Source of the DNA: Liolophura sinensis
Lineage: Eukaryota; Mollusca; Polyplacophora; Chitonida; Chitonidae
Length of the DNA stretch: 64,000 bases
Direction of reading: 5' to 3'
Assembly: GCF_032854445.1 (NCBI RefSeq)
Contig: NW_027018090.1
Span: 1-64,000, forward strand
Position numbers and translations under genes: made by a program. Positions 1 to 13,720 of the stretch are shown here, in pieces. The notes under the pieces are model-generated. The model searched no databases and was not told where the DNA came from. It saw nothing but the letters and a program-made list of their open reading frames with translations. Every line of letters starts with the position of its first letter. Positions within the stretch are counted from its first letter, which is position 1.

Positions 1-1096
1 AGCCGGTTTCAATTAACACAAAGACCAGGCAAAAATGCAAAATTGGAAAAATTGTTCCAGTGCTGCTGGTAAGAGGCTAATCCGACGTATTTGGTGACGA
101 GAAATCGAATGGTGCAAACCGCGTTGCTGTCCGACCAATACTTTTGCCTGTAGTGACAATTGAATGATCATTTATGTTATAATCACGTGCCCAGCAACGG
201 CTCTTACTCCATGGAAACCAGGAAGTTTGCAATTTTTCAACAGCTGCCGATACCTGGCTCAATTCCGCATCTGTTGCACCTTACTGAAGTGGGTCAGTGT
301 TCAGTTGTACTTTTTTACAGCAGACTGTATCAAGTACCTTATTTTTTTTCACGTACAAATGGTGTGGTTTTTCTACACGTAGATAAAGACATTGAGATTG
401 TCTTGGACTTAGAAGTAAGGCAATTGCTGGTGAGTTAAATGGGCTTGGCCCAAAGATTTCAGGTCTTCTGGGCTACCGAAGGGCACATAACTTATAATCA
501 AAAGTTGAATATAGTAATGACCAGTCGCGATTGTACAGAAGTACAGTGTAGCCGATTTCAATTAACAAAAAGACCAGGCAAAAATGCAAAAGTGGAAAAA
601 CTGTTCCAGTGCTAGTAGTAAGAGGCTAATCCGACGTATTTTGTGACGAGAAATCGAATGGTGCAAACCGCGTTGCTCTCCAACCAATCCTTTTGCTGTA
701 GTGACAATTGAATGATCATTTATGTCATAATCACGTGCCCAGCAACGGCTCTTACTCCATGGAAACCAGGGAAATTGGCAATTTTTCAACAGCTGCCGAT
801 GCCTGGCCCATTCCGCATCTTTTGGCACCTTATAAATGTGGGTCAGTGTTTAGTTGTACTTTTTACAGCAGACTGTATCAAGTACCTTGTGTTTTTTATG
901 TACAAATGGTGTGGTTTTTCTACACGTAGATAAAGACATTGAGATTGTCTTGGACTTAGAAGTAAGACAATTGCTGGGTGAGTTAAATGGGCTTAGCCGA
1001 AAGATTTGACGTCTTCTGAGCTACCGAAGAACACATAACTTATAGTCAAAAGTTGAATATAGTAATGACAAGTCGCGATTGTACAGAGTACAGTGT
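1..1096. repeat. Two mosaic monomers at the window start
   Basis: Monomer 1-549 has a b/g-like 5' part ('ttttgcctgtag', 'gctgtccgacc') and a class B 3' part with 'ggcccaaagatttcagg'. Monomer 550-1096 starts like the copy at 1644 ('tccaaccaatcc', 'gaaattggc') and ends like the copies at 2742 and 5485 ('gagctaccgaagaacac', 'aatgacaagtcg'). Both carry small indels not seen elsewhere. They belong to the same family but fit no complete HOR in the window. Confidence 0.75.
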
Positions 1097-4000
1097 AGCC
1101 GGTTTCAATTAACAAAAGACCACGCAAAAATGCAAAAGTGGAAAAACTGTTCCAGTGCTGCTGGTAAGAGGCTAATCCGACGTATTTTGTGACGAGAAAT
1201 CAAATGGTGCAAACCGCGTTGCTCTCCGACCAATACTTTTGGCTGTAGTGACAATTGAATGATCATTTATGTCATAATCACGTGCCCAGCAACGGCTCTT
1301 ACTCCATGGAAACCAAGGATATTTGCAATTTTTTAACAGCTGCCGATGCCTGGCCCAATTCCGTATCTTTTGCACCTTATAAATGTGGGTCAGTGTTTAG
1401 TTGTACTTTTTACAGCAGAGTGTATCAAGTACCTTGTGTTTTTTATGTACAAATGGTCTGGTTTTTCTACACGTAGATAAAGACATTGAGATTGTCTTGC
1501 ACTTAGAAGTAAGACAATTGCTGGGTGAGTTAAATGGGCTTAGCCGAAAGATTTGACGTCTTCTGGGCTACCGAAGGGCACATAACTTATAGTCAAAAGT
1601 TGAATATAGTAATGACCAGTCGCGATTGTACAGAGTACAGTGTAGCCGATTTCAATTAACAAAAAGACCAGGCAAAAATGCAAAAGTGGAAAAACTGTTC
1701 CAGTGCTAGTAGTAAGAGGCTAATCCGACGTATTTTGTGACGAGAAATCGAATGGTGCAAACCGCGTTGCTCTCCAACCAATCCTTTTGGCTGTAGTGAC
1801 AATTGAATGATCATTTATGTCATAATCACGTGCCCAGCAACGGCTCTTACTCCATGGAAACCAGGGGAAATTGGCAATTTTTCAACAGCTGCCGATGCCT
1901 GGCTCAATTCCGCATCTTTTGGCACCTTACTGAAGTGGGTCAGTGTTCAGTTGTACTTTTTACAGCAGACTGTATCAAGTACCTTGTGTTTTTCACGTAC
2001 AAATGGTGTGGTTTTTCTACACGTAGATAAAGACATTGAGATTGTCTTGCACTTAGAAGTAAGGCAATTGCTGGGTGAGTTAAATGGGCTTAGCCCAAAG
2101 ATTTCAGGTCTTCTGGGCTACCGAAGGGCACATAACTTATAGTCAAAAGTTGAATATAGTAATGACCAGTCGCGATTGTACAGAGTACAGTGTAGCCGGT
2201 TTCAATTAGCAAAAAGACCAGGCAAAAATGCAAAAGTGGAAAACTGTTCCAGTGCTGCTGGTAAGAGGCTAATCCGACGTATTTTGTGACGAGAAATCGA
2301 ATGGTGCAAACCGCGTTGCTCTCCGACCAATACTTTTGGCTGTAGTGACAATTCAATGATCATTGATGTCATAATCACGTGCCCAGCAACGGCTCTTACT
2401 CCATGGAAACCAGGGAAATTTGCAATTTTTCAACAGCTGCCGATGCCTGGCTCAATTCCGCATCTTTTGGCACCTTACTGAAGTGGGTAAGTGTTCAGTT
2501 GTACTTTATACAGCAGACTGTATCAAGTACCTTGTGTTTTTTATGTACAAATGGTGTGGTTTTTCTACACGTAGATAAAGACATTGAGATTGTCTTGCAC
2601 TTAGAAGTAAGACAATTGCTGGGTGAGTTAAATGGGCTTAGCCCAAAGATTTGACGTCTTCTGGGCTACCGAAGGGCACATAACTTATAGTCAAAAGTTG
2701 AATATAGTAATAACCAGTCGCGGTTGTACAGAGTACAGTGTAGCCAGTTTCAATTAACAAAAAGACCAGGCAAAAATGCAAAAGTGCAAAAACTGTTCCA
2801 GTGCTACTTGTAAGAAGCTAATCCGACGTATTTGTGACGAGAAATCGAATGGTGCAATCCGCGTTGCTCTCCGATCAATACTTTTGGCTGTAGCGACAAT
2901 TGAAAAAATCATTTATGTCATAATCACGTGCGTAGCAACGGCTCTTACTCCATGGAAACCAGGGATATTTGCAATTTTTTAACAGCTGCCGATGCCTGGC
3001 CCAATTCCGCATCTTTTGGCACCTTATAAATGTGGGTCAGTGTTTAGGTTGTACTTTTTACAGCAGACTGTATCAAGTACCTTGTGTTTTTTATGTACAA
3101 ATGGTGTGGTTTTTCTACACGTAGATAAAGACATTGAGATTGTCTTGGACTTAGAAGTAAGACAATTGCTGGGTGAGTTAAATGGGCTTAGCCGAAAGAT
3201 TTGACGTCTTCTGAGCTACCGAAGAACACATAACTTATAGTCAAAAGTTGAATATAGTAATGACAAGTCGCGATTGTACAGAGTACAGTGTAGCCGGTTT
3301 CAATAACAAAAAGACCAGGCAAAAATGCAAAAGTGGAAAAACTGTTCCAGTGCTGCTGGTAAGAGGCTAATCCGACGTATTTTGTGACGAGAAATCAAAT
3401 GGTGCAAACCGCGTTGCTCTCCGACCAATACTTTTGGCTGTAGTGACAATTGAATGATCATTTATGTCATAATCACGTGCCCAGCAACGGCTCTTACTCC
3501 ATGGAAACCAGGGATATTTGCAATTTTTCAACAGCTGCCGATTGCCTGGCTCAATTCCGCATCTTTTGGCACCTTATTCATGTGGGTCTGTGGTCAGTTG
3601 TACTTTTTACAGCAGACTGTATCAAGTACCTTGTGTTTTTCATGTACAAATGGTCTGGTTTTTCTACACGTAGATAAAGACATTGAGATTGTCTTGGACT
3701 TAGAAGTAAGACAATTGCTGGGTGAGTTAAATGGGCTTAGCCGAAAGATTTGACGTCTTCTGGGCTACCGAAGGGCACGTAATTTTTAGTCAAAAGTTGA
3801 ATATAGTAATGACCAGTCGCGATTGTACAGAGTACAGTGTAGCCGATTTCAATTAACAAAAAGACCAGGGAAAAATGCAAAAGTGGAAAAACTGTTCCAG
3901 TGCTGCTGGTAAGAGGCTAATCGACGTATTTTGTGACGAGAAATCGAATGGTGCAATCCGCGTTGCTCTCCGACCAATACTTTTGGCTGTAGCGACAATT

Positions 4001-7000
4001 CAATGAATATTGATGTCATAATCACGTGCCCAGCAACGGCTCTTACTCCATGGAAACCAAGGATATTTGCAATTTTTTAACAGCTGCCGATGCCTGGCCC
4101 AATTCCGTATCTTTTGGCACCTTATAAATGTGGGTCAGTGTTTAGTTGTACTTTTTACAGCAGAGTGTATCAAGTACCTTGTGTTTTTTATGTACAAATG
4201 GTCTGGTTTTTCTACACGTAGATAAAGACATTGAGATTGTCTTGCACTTAGAAGTAAGACAATTGCTGGGTGAGTTAAATGGGCTTAGCCGAAAGATTTG
4301 ACGGTCTTCTGGGCTACCGAAGGGCACATAACTTAGTCAAAAGTTGAATATAGTAATGACCAGTCGCGATTGTACAGAGTACAGTGTAGCCGATTTCAAT
4401 TAACAAAAAGACCAGGCAAAAATGCAAAAGTGGAAAAACTGTTCCAGTGCTAGTAGTAAGAGGCTAATCCGACGTATTTTGTGACGAGAAATCGAATGGT
4501 GCAAACCGCGTTGCTCTCCAACCAATCCTTTTGGCTGTAGTGACAATTGAATGATCATTTATGTCATAATCACGTGCCCAGCAACGGCTCTTACTCCATG
4601 GAAACCAGGGAAATTGGCAATTTTTCAACAGCTGCCGATGCCTGGCTCAATTCCGCATCTTTTGGCACCTTACTGAAGTGGGTCAGTGTTCAGTTGTACT
4701 TTTTACAGCAGACTGTATCAAGTACCTTGTGTTTTTCACGTACAAATGGTGTGGTTTTTCTACACGTAGATAAAGACATTGAGATTGTCTTGCACTTAGA
4801 AGTAAGGCAATTGCTGGGTGAGTTAAATGGGCTTAGCCCAAAGATTTCAGGTCTTCTGGGCTACCGAAGGGCACATAACTTATAGTCAAAAGTTGAATAT
4901 AGTAATGACCAGTCGCGATTGTACAGAGTACAGTGTAGCCGGTTTCAATTAGCAAAAAGACCAGGCAAAAATGCAAAAGTGGAAAAACTGTTCCAGTGCT
5001 GCTGGTAAGAGGCTAATCCGACGTATTTTGTGACGAGAAATCGAATGGTGCAAACCGCGTTGCTCTCCGACCAATACTTTTGGCTGTAGCGACAATTCAA
5101 TGATCATTGATGTCATAATCACGTGCCCAGCAACGGCTCTTACTCCATGGAAACCAGGGAAATTTGCAATTTTTCAACAGCTGCCGATGCCTGGCTCAAT
5201 TCCGCATCTTTTGGCACCTTACTGAAGTGGGTAAGTGTTCAGTTGTACTTTATACAGCAGACTGTATCAAGTACCTTGTGTTTTTTATGTACAAATGGTG
5301 TGGTTTTTCTACACGTAGATAAAGACATTGAGATTGTCTTGCACTTAGAAGTAAGACAATTGCTGGGTGAGTTAAATGGGCTTAGCCAAAGATTTGACGT
5401 CTTCTGGGCTACCGAAGGGCACATAACTTATAGTCAAAAGTTGAATATAGTAATAACCAGTCGCGGTTGTACAGAGTACAGTGTAGCCAGTTTTCAATTA
5501 ACAAAAAGACCAGGCAAAAATGCAAAAGTGCAAAAACTGTTCCAGTGCTACTTGTAAGAAGCTAATCCGACGTATTTTGTGACGAGAAATCGAATGGTGC
5601 AATCCGCGTTGCTCTCCGATCAATACTTTTGGCTGTAGCGACAATTGAAAAATCATTTATGTCATAATCACGTGCGTAGCAACGGCTCTTACTCCATGGA
5701 AACCAGGGATATTTGCAATTTTTAACAGCTGCCGATGCCTGGCCCAATTCCGCATCTTTTGGCACCTTATAAATGTGGGTCAGTGTTTAGTTGTACTTTT
5801 TACAGCAGACTGTATCAAGTACCTTGTGTTTTTTATGTACAAATGGTGTGGTTTTTCTACACGTAGATAAAGACATTGAGATTGTCTTGGACTTAGAAGT
5901 AAGACAATTGCTGGGTGAGTTAAATGGGCTTAGCCGAAAGATTTGACGTCTTCTGAGCTACCGAAGAACACATAACTTATAGTCAAAAGTTGAATATAGT
6001 AATGACAAGTCGCGATTGTACAGAGTACAGTGTAGCCGGTTTCAATTAACAAAAAGACCACGCAAAAATGCAAAAGTGGAAAAACTGTTCCAGTGCTGCT
6101 GGTAAGAGGCTAATCCGACGTATTTTGTGACGAGAAATCAAATGGTGCAAACCGCGTTGCTCTCCGACCAATACTTTTGGCTGTAGTGACAATTGAATGA
6201 TCATTTATGTCATAATCACGTGCCCAGCAACGGCTCTTACTCCATGGAAACCAGGGATATTTGCAATTTTTCAACAGCTGCCGATGCCTGGCTCAATTCC
6301 GCATCTTTTGGCACCTTATTCATGTGGGTCTGTGGTCAGTTGTACTTTTTACAGCAGACTGTATCAAGTACCTTGTGTTTTTCATGTACAAATGGTCTGG
6401 TTTTCTACACGTAGATAAAGACATTGAGATTGTCTTGGACTTAGAAGTAAGGACAATTGCTGGGTGAGTTAAATGGGCTTAGCCGAAAGATTTGACGTCT
6501 TCTGGGCTACCGAAGGGCACGTAATTTATAGTCAAAAGTTGAATATAGTAATGACCAGTCGCGATTGTACAGAGTACAGTGTAGCCGATTTCAATTAACA
6601 AAAAGACCAGGGAAAAATGCAAAAGTGGAAAAACTGTTCCAGTGCTGCTGGTAAGAGGCTAATCCGACGTATTTTGTGACGAGAAATCGAATGGTGCAAT
6701 CCGCGTTGCTCTCCGACCAATACTTTTGGCTGTAGCGACAATTCAATGAATATTGATGTCATAATCACGTGCCCAGCAACGGCTCTTACTCCATGGAAAC
6801 CAAGGATATTTGCAATTTTTTAACAGCTGCCGATGCCTGGCCCAATTCCGTATCTTTGGCACCTTATAAATGTGGGTCAGTGTTTAGTTGTACTTTTTAC
6901 AGCAGAGTGTATCAAGTACCTTGTGTTTTTTATGTACAAATGGTCTGGTTTTTCTACACGTAGATAAAGACATTGAGATTGTCTTGCACTTAGAAGTAAG

Positions 7001-7130
7001 ACAATTGCTGGGTGAGTTAAATGGGCTTAGCCGAAAGATTTGACGTCTTCTGGGCTACCGAAGGGCACATAACTTATAGTCAAAAGTTGAATATAGTAAT
7101 GACCAGTCGCGATTGTACAGAGTACAGTGT
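1097..7130. repeat. 5-monomer HOR, ~2744 bp, two copies plus one monomer
   Basis: Monomers at 1097, 1644, 2194, 2742 and 3292 recur in order at 3841, 4388, 4937, 5485 and 6034, and the first type appears again at 6583. Shared markers include 'cagagtgtatc' (about 1413, 4160, 6903), 'gaaattggc' (1865, 4610), 'gtgggtaagtg' (2485, 5228), 'gatcaatac' with 'attgaaaaa' (2875, 5618) and 'cacgtaattt' (3776, 6517). Copies are 2744 and 2742 bp. Private one-base indels are frequent here, for example 'gacggtcttc' at 4301 and 'aacttagtc' at 4331, more than in the next 19 kb. Confidence 0.88.
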
Positions 7131-10100
7131 AGCCGATTTCAATTAACAAAAAGACCAGGTAAAAATGCAAAAGTGGAAAAACTGTTCCAGTGCTGCTGGT
7201 AAGAGGCTAATCCGACGTATTTTGTGACGAGAAATCGAATGGTGCAATCCGCGTTGCTCTCCGACCAATACTTTTGGCTGTAGCGACAATTCAATGAATA
7301 TTGATGTCATAATCACGTGCCCAGCAACGGCTCTTACTCCATGGAAACCAAGGATATTTGCAATTTTTTAACAGCTGCCGATGCCTGGCCAAATTCCGTA
7401 TCTTTTGGCACCTTATAAATGTGGGTCAGTGTTTAGTTGTACTTTTTACAGCAGACTGTATCAAGTACCTTGTGTTTTTTATGTACAAATGGTCTGGTAT
7501 TTCTACACGTAGATAAAGACATTGAGATTGTCTTGGACTTAGAAGTAAGACAATTGCTGGGTGAGTTAAATGGGCTTGGCCCAAAGATTTCAGGTCTTCT
7601 GAGCTACCGAAGGGCACATAACTTATAGTCAAAAGTTGAATATAGTAATGACCAGTCGCGATTGTACAGAGTACAGTTTAGCCGGTTTCAATTAACAAAA
7701 AGACCAGGTAAAAATGCAAAAGTGTAAAAACTGTTCCAGTGCTACTAGTAGAAGGCTAATCCGACGTATTTTGTGACGAGATATCGAATGGTGCAATCCG
7801 CGTTGCTCTCCGACCAATAGTTTTGGCTGTAGCGACAATTGAATGATCATTTATGTCATAATCACGTGCGTAGCAACGGCTCTTACTCCATGGAAACCAG
7901 GGAAATTTGCAATTTTTCAACAGCTGCCGATGCCTGGCTCAATTCCGAATCTTTTGATACCTTACTGAAGTGGGTCAGTGTTCAGTTGTACTTTTTACAG
8001 CAGACTGTATCAAGTACCTTGTGTTTTTCATGTACAAATGGTGTGGTTTTTCTACACGTAGATAAAGACATTGAGATTGTCTTGGACTTAGAAGTAAGAC
8101 AATTGCTGGGTGAGTTAAATGGGCTTGGCCCAAAGATTTGACGTCTTCTGGGCTACCGAAGGGCACATAACTTATAGTCAAAAGTTGAATATAGTAATGA
8201 CCAGTCGTGATTGTACAGAGTACAGTGTAGCCGATTTCAATTAACAAAAAGACCAGGGAAAAATGCAAAATTGGAAAAATTGTTCCAGTGCTGCTGGTAA
8301 GAGGCTAATCCGACGTATTTTGTGACGAGAAATCGAATGGTGCAATCCGCGTTGCTCTCCGACCAATACTTTTGGCTGTAGTGACAAATGAATGATCATT
8401 TATGTCATAATCACGTGCCCAGCAACGGCTCTTACTCCATTTAAACCAGGGAAATTTGCAATTTTTCAACAGCTGCCGATACCTGGCTGAATTCCGCATC
8501 TTTTGGCACCTTATTCATGTGGGTCTGTGGTCAGTTGTACTTTTTACAGCAGACTGTATCAAGTACCTTGTGTTTTTCACGTACAAATGGTGTGGTTTTT
8601 CTACACGTAGATAAAGACATTGAGATTGTCTTGGACTTAGAAGTAAGACAATTGCTGGGTGAGTTAAATGGGCTTAGCCGAAAGATTTGACGTCTTCTGG
8701 GCTACCGAAGGGCACATAACTTATAGTCAAAAGTTGAATATAGTAATGACCAGTCGCGATTGTACAGAGTACAGTGTAGCCGATTTTAATTAACAAAAAG
8801 ACCAGGCAAAAATGCAAAAGTGGAAAAACTGTTCCAGTGCTGCTGGTAAGAGACTAATCCGACGTATTTTGTGACGAGAAATCAAATGGTGCAAACCGCG
8901 TTGCTCTCCGACTAATACTTTTGGCTGTAGTGACAATTGAATGATCATTTATGTCATAATCACGTGCGTAGCGACGGCTCTTACTCCATGGAAACCAGGG
9001 AAATTTGTAATTTTTCAACAGCTGCCGATGCCTGGCTCAATTCCGAATCTTTTGGCACCTTACTGAAGTGGGTCAGTGTTCAGTTGTACTTTTTACAGCA
9101 GACTGTATCAAGTACCTTGTGTTTATCCTGTACAAATGGTGTGGTTTTTCTACACGTAGATAAAGACATTGAGATTGTCTTGCACTTAGAAGTAAGACAA
9201 TTGCTGGGTGAGTTAAATGGGCTTAGCCGAAAGATTTGACGTCTTCTGGGCTACCGAAGGGCACATAACTTATAGTCAAAAGTTGAATATAGTAATGACC
9301 AGTCGCGATTGTACAGAGTACAGTGTAGCCGATTTCAATTAACAAAAAGACCAGGTAAAAATGCAAAAGTGGAAAAACTGTTCCAGTGCTGCTGGTAAGA
9401 GGATAATTCGACGTATTTTGTGACGAGAAATCGAATGGTGCAATCCGCGTTGCTCTCCGACCAATACTTTTGGCTGTAGCGACAATTCAATGAATATTGA
9501 TGTCAAAATCACGTGCCCAGCAACGGCTCTTACTCCATGGAAACCAGGGATATTTGCAATTTTTTAACAGCTGCCGATGCCTGGCCCAATTCCGTATCTT
9601 TTGGCACCTTATAAATGTGGGTCAGTGTTTAGTTGTACTTTTTACAGCAGACTGTATCAAGTACCTTGTGTTTTTTATGTACAAATGGTCTGGTTTTTCT
9701 ACACGTAGATAAAGACATTGAGATTGTCTTGGACTTAGAAGTAAGACAATTGCTGGGTGAGTTAAATGGGCTTGGCCCAAAGATTTTAGGTCTTCTGGGC
9801 TACCGAAGGGCACATAACTTATAGTCAAAAGTTGAATATAGTAATGACCAGTCGCGATTGTACAGAGTACAGTGTAGCCGATTTCAATTAACAAAAAGAC
9901 CAGGGAAAAATGCAAAAGTGGAAAAACTGTTCCAGTGCTGCTGGTAAGAGGCTAATCCGACGCATTTTGTGACGAGAAATCGATTGGTGCAAACCGCGTT
10001 GCTCTCCGACCAATCCTTTTGGTTGTAGTGACAATTGAATGATCATTTATGTCATAATCACGTACCCAGCAACGGCTCTTACTCCATGGAAACCAGGGAA

Positions 10101-11134
10101 ATTTGCAACTTTTCAACAGCTGCCGATACCTGGCTGAATTCCGCATCTTTTGGCACCTTATTCAATGTGGGTCTGTGGTCAGTTGTACTTTTTACAGCAG
10201 ACTGTATCAAGTACCTTGTGTTTTTCACGTACAAATGGTGTGGTTTTTCTACACGTAGATAAAGACATTGAGATTGTCTTGGACTTAGAAGTAAGACAAT
10301 TGCTGGGTGAGTTAAATGGGCTTAGCCCAAAGATTTGACGTCTTCTGGGCTACCGAAGGGCACATAACTTATAGTCAAAAGTTGAATATAGTAATGACCA
10401 GTCGCGATTGTACAGAGTACAGAGTAGCCGATTTCAATTAAGAAAAAGACCAGGCAAAAATGCAAAAGTGGAAAAACTCTTCCAGTGCTGCTGGTAAGAG
10501 ACTAATCCGACGTATTTTGTGACGAGAAATCAAATGGTGCAAACCGCGTTGCTCTCCGACTAATACTTTTGGCTGTAGTGACAATTGAATGATCATTTAT
10601 GTCATAATCACGTGCCCAGCAACGGCTCTTACTCCATGGAAACCAGGGAAATTTGAAATTTTTCAACAGCTGCCGATGCCTGGCTCAATTCCGCATCTTT
10701 TGGCACCTTACTGAAGTGGGTCAGTGTTCAGTTGTACTTTTTACAGCAGACTGTATCAAGTACCTTGTGTTTTTCACGTACAAATGGTGTGGTTTTTCTA
10801 CACGTAGATAAAGACATTGAGATTGTCTTGGACTTAGAAGAAAGGCAATTGCTGGGTGAGTTAAATGGGCTTAGCCCAAAGATTTCAGGTCTTCTGGGCT
10901 ACCGAAGGGCACATAACTTATAGTCAAAAGTTGAATATAGTAATGACCAGTCGCGATTATACAGAGTACAGTGTAGCCGATTTCAATTAGCAAAAAGACC
11001 AGGCAAAAATGCAAAAGTGGAAAAACTGTTCCAGTGCTGCTGGTAAGAGGCTTATCCGACGTATTTTGTGACGAGAAATCGAATGGTGCAAACCGCGTTG
11101 CTCTCCGACGAATACTTTTGGCTGTAGCGACAAT

Positions 11135-11148
11135 TCAATGATCATTGA
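11135..11148. other. 14 bp perfect palindrome, variant A form (example)
   Basis: TCAATGATCATTGA is a perfect 14 bp palindrome at monomer positions 161-174. The commoner class A form, at 46280-46293, keeps the TCAAT and ATTGA arms around GAAT. Confidence 0.85.
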
Positions 11149-12622
11149 TGTCATAAGCACGTGCCCAGCAACGGCTCTTACTCCATGGAAACCAGGGATA
11201 TTTGCAATTTTTCAACAGCTGCCGATGCCTGGCCCAATTCCGCATCTTTTGGCACCTTATAAATGTGGGTCAGTGTTTAGTTGTACTTTTTACAGCAGAC
11301 TGTATCAAGTACCTTGTGTTTTTTATGTACAAATGGTGTGGTTTTTCTACACGTAGATAAAGACATTGAGATTGTCTTGGACTTAGAAGTAAGACAATTG
11401 CTGGGTGAGTTAAATGGGCTTGGCCCAAAGATTTCAGGTCTTCTGAGCTACCGAAGGGCACATAACTTATAGTCAAATGTTGAATATAGTAATGACCAGT
11501 CGCGATTGTACAGAGTACAGTGTAGCCGGTTTCAATTAACAAAAAGACCAGGCAAAAATGCAAAAGTGTAAAAACTGTTCCAGTGCTACTAGTAGAAGGC
11601 TAATCCGACGTATTTTGTGACGAGAAATCGAATGGTGCAATCCGCGTTGCTCTCTGACCAATAGTTTTGGCTGTAGCGACAATTGAATGATCATTTATGT
11701 CATAATCACGTGCGTAGCAACGGCTCTTACTCCATGGAAACCAGGGAAATTTGCAATTTTTCAACAGCTGCCGATGCCTGGCTCAATTCCGAATCTTTTG
11801 ACACCTTACTGAAGTGGGTCAGTGTTCAGTTGTACTTTTTACAGCAGACTGTATCAAGTACCTTGTGTTTTTCATGTACAAATGGTGTGGTTTTTCTACA
11901 CGTAGATAAAGACAGTGAGATTGTCTTGGACTTAGAAGTAAGACAATTGCTGGGTGAGTTAAATGGGCTTAGCCCAAAGATTTGACGTCTTCTGGGCTAC
12001 CGAAGGGCACATAACTTATAGTCAAAAGTTGAATATAGTAATGACCAGTCGCGATTGTACAGAGTACAGTGTAGCCGATTTCAATTAACAAAAAGACCAG
12101 GGAAAAATGCAAAATTGGAAAAACTGTTCCAGTGCTGCTGCTAAGAGGCTAATCCGACGTATTTTGTGACGAGAAATCGATTGGTGCAAACCGCGTTGCT
12201 TTCCGACCAATCCTTTTGGTTGTAGTGACAATTGAATGATCATTTATGTCATAATCACGTACCCAGCAACGGCTCTTACTCCATGGAAACCAGGGAAATT
12301 TGCAACTTTTCAACAGCTGCCGATACCTGGCTGAATTCCGCATCTTTTGGCACCTTATTCAATGTGGGTCTGTGGTCAGTTGTACTTTTTACAGCAGACT
12401 GTATCAAGTACCTTGTGTTTTTCACGTACAAATGGTGTGGTTTTTCTACACGTAGATAAAGACATTCAGATTGTCTTGGACTTAGAAGTAAGACAATTGC
12501 TGGGTGAGTTAAATGGGCTTACCCGAAAGATTTGACGTCTTCTGGGCTACCGAAGGGCACATAACTTATAGTCAAAAGTTGAATATAGTAATGACCAGTC
12601 GCGATTGTACAGAGTACAGAGT

Positions 12623-13171
12623 AGCCGATTTCAATTAACAAAAAGACCAGGCAAAAATGCAAAAGTGGAAAAACTCTTCCAGTGCTGCTGGTAAGAGACT
12701 AATCCGACGTATTTTGTGACGAGAAATCAAATGGTGCAAACCGCGTTGCTCTCCGACTAATACTTTTGGCTGTAGTGACAATTGAATGATCATTTATGTC
12801 ATAATCACGTGCCCAGCAACGGCTCTTACTCCATGGAAACCAGGGAAATTTGCAATTTTTTATCAGCTGCCGATGCCTGGCCCAATTCCGCATCTTTTGG
12901 CACCTTATAAATGTGGGTCAGTGTTTAGTTGTACTTCTTACAGCAGACTGTATCAAGTACCTTGTGTTTTTTATGTACAAATGGTGTGGTTTTTCTACAC
13001 GTAGATAAAGACATTGAGATTGTCTTGGACTTAGAAGTAAGACAATTGCTGGGTGAGTTAAATGGGCTTGGCCCAAAGATTTCAGGTCTTCTGAGCTACC
13101 GAAGGGCACATAACTTATAGTCAAAAGTTGAATATAGTAATGACCAGTCGCGATTGTACAGAGTACAGTGT
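12623..13171. repeat. Hybrid monomer joining the 10426 and 10975 types
   Basis: The 5' part shares 'aaactcttccag', 'aagagactaatcc', 'atcaaatggtgc' and 'gactaatac' with the monomer at 10426. The 3' part, from 'cccaattccgcat' onward, has the class A segment, 'ggcccaaagatttcagg' and 'ctgagctacc' of the monomer at 10975. It sits between a b copy and the 'gacagtgag' type, exactly where two monomers stood in the previous cycle, so it reads as a one-monomer deletion by exchange. The same hybrid recurs at 14820 and 18116. Confidence 0.8.
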
Positions 13172-13720
13172 AGCCGGTTTCAATTAACAAAAAGACCAGG
13201 CAAAAATGCAAAAGTGTAAAAACTGTTCCAGTGCTACTAGTAGTAGGCTAATCCGACGTATTTTGTGACGAGAAATCGAATGGTGCAATCCGCGTTGCTC
13301 TCTGACCAATAGTTTTGGCTGTAGCGACAATTGAATGATCATTTATGTCATAATCACGTGCGTAGCAACGGCTCTTACTCCATGGAAACCAGGGAAATTT
13401 GCAATTTTTCAACAGCTGCCGATGCCTGGCTCAATTCCGAATCTTTTGACACCTTACTGAAGTGGGTCAGTGTTCAGTTGTACTTTTTACAGCAGACTGT
13501 ATCAAGTACCTTGTGTTTTTCATGTACAAATGGTGTGGTTTTTCTACACGTAGATAAAGACAGTGAGATTGTCTTGGACTTAGAAGTAAGACAATTGCTG
13601 GGTGAGTTAAATGGGCTTAGCCCAAAGATTTGACGTCTTCTGGGCTACCGAAGGGCACATAACTTATAGTCAAAAGTTGAATATAGTAATGACCAGTCGC
13701 GATTGTACAGAGTACAGTGT

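Larger units (their letters stand above)
7131..13720. repeat. Mixed monomers with 4-monomer spacing of subtype b
   Basis: Twelve monomers. The first is k-like (7131). Then come a B type with 'gtgcgtagcaacgg' (7680), an e-like copy with 'ccatttaaacc' (8229), an f-like copy with 'gtagcgacgg' (8778), an h-like copy with 'gtcaaaatc' (9327), b (9876), a B type (10426), an A type (10975), a 'gacagtgag' B type (11524), b (12073), a hybrid (12623) and the 'gacagtgag' type again (13172). The b copies at 9876, 12073 and 14270 are spaced 2197 bp. The run e-f-h-b resembles the later 8-mer, so this block mixes two HOR families. Confidence 0.8.
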
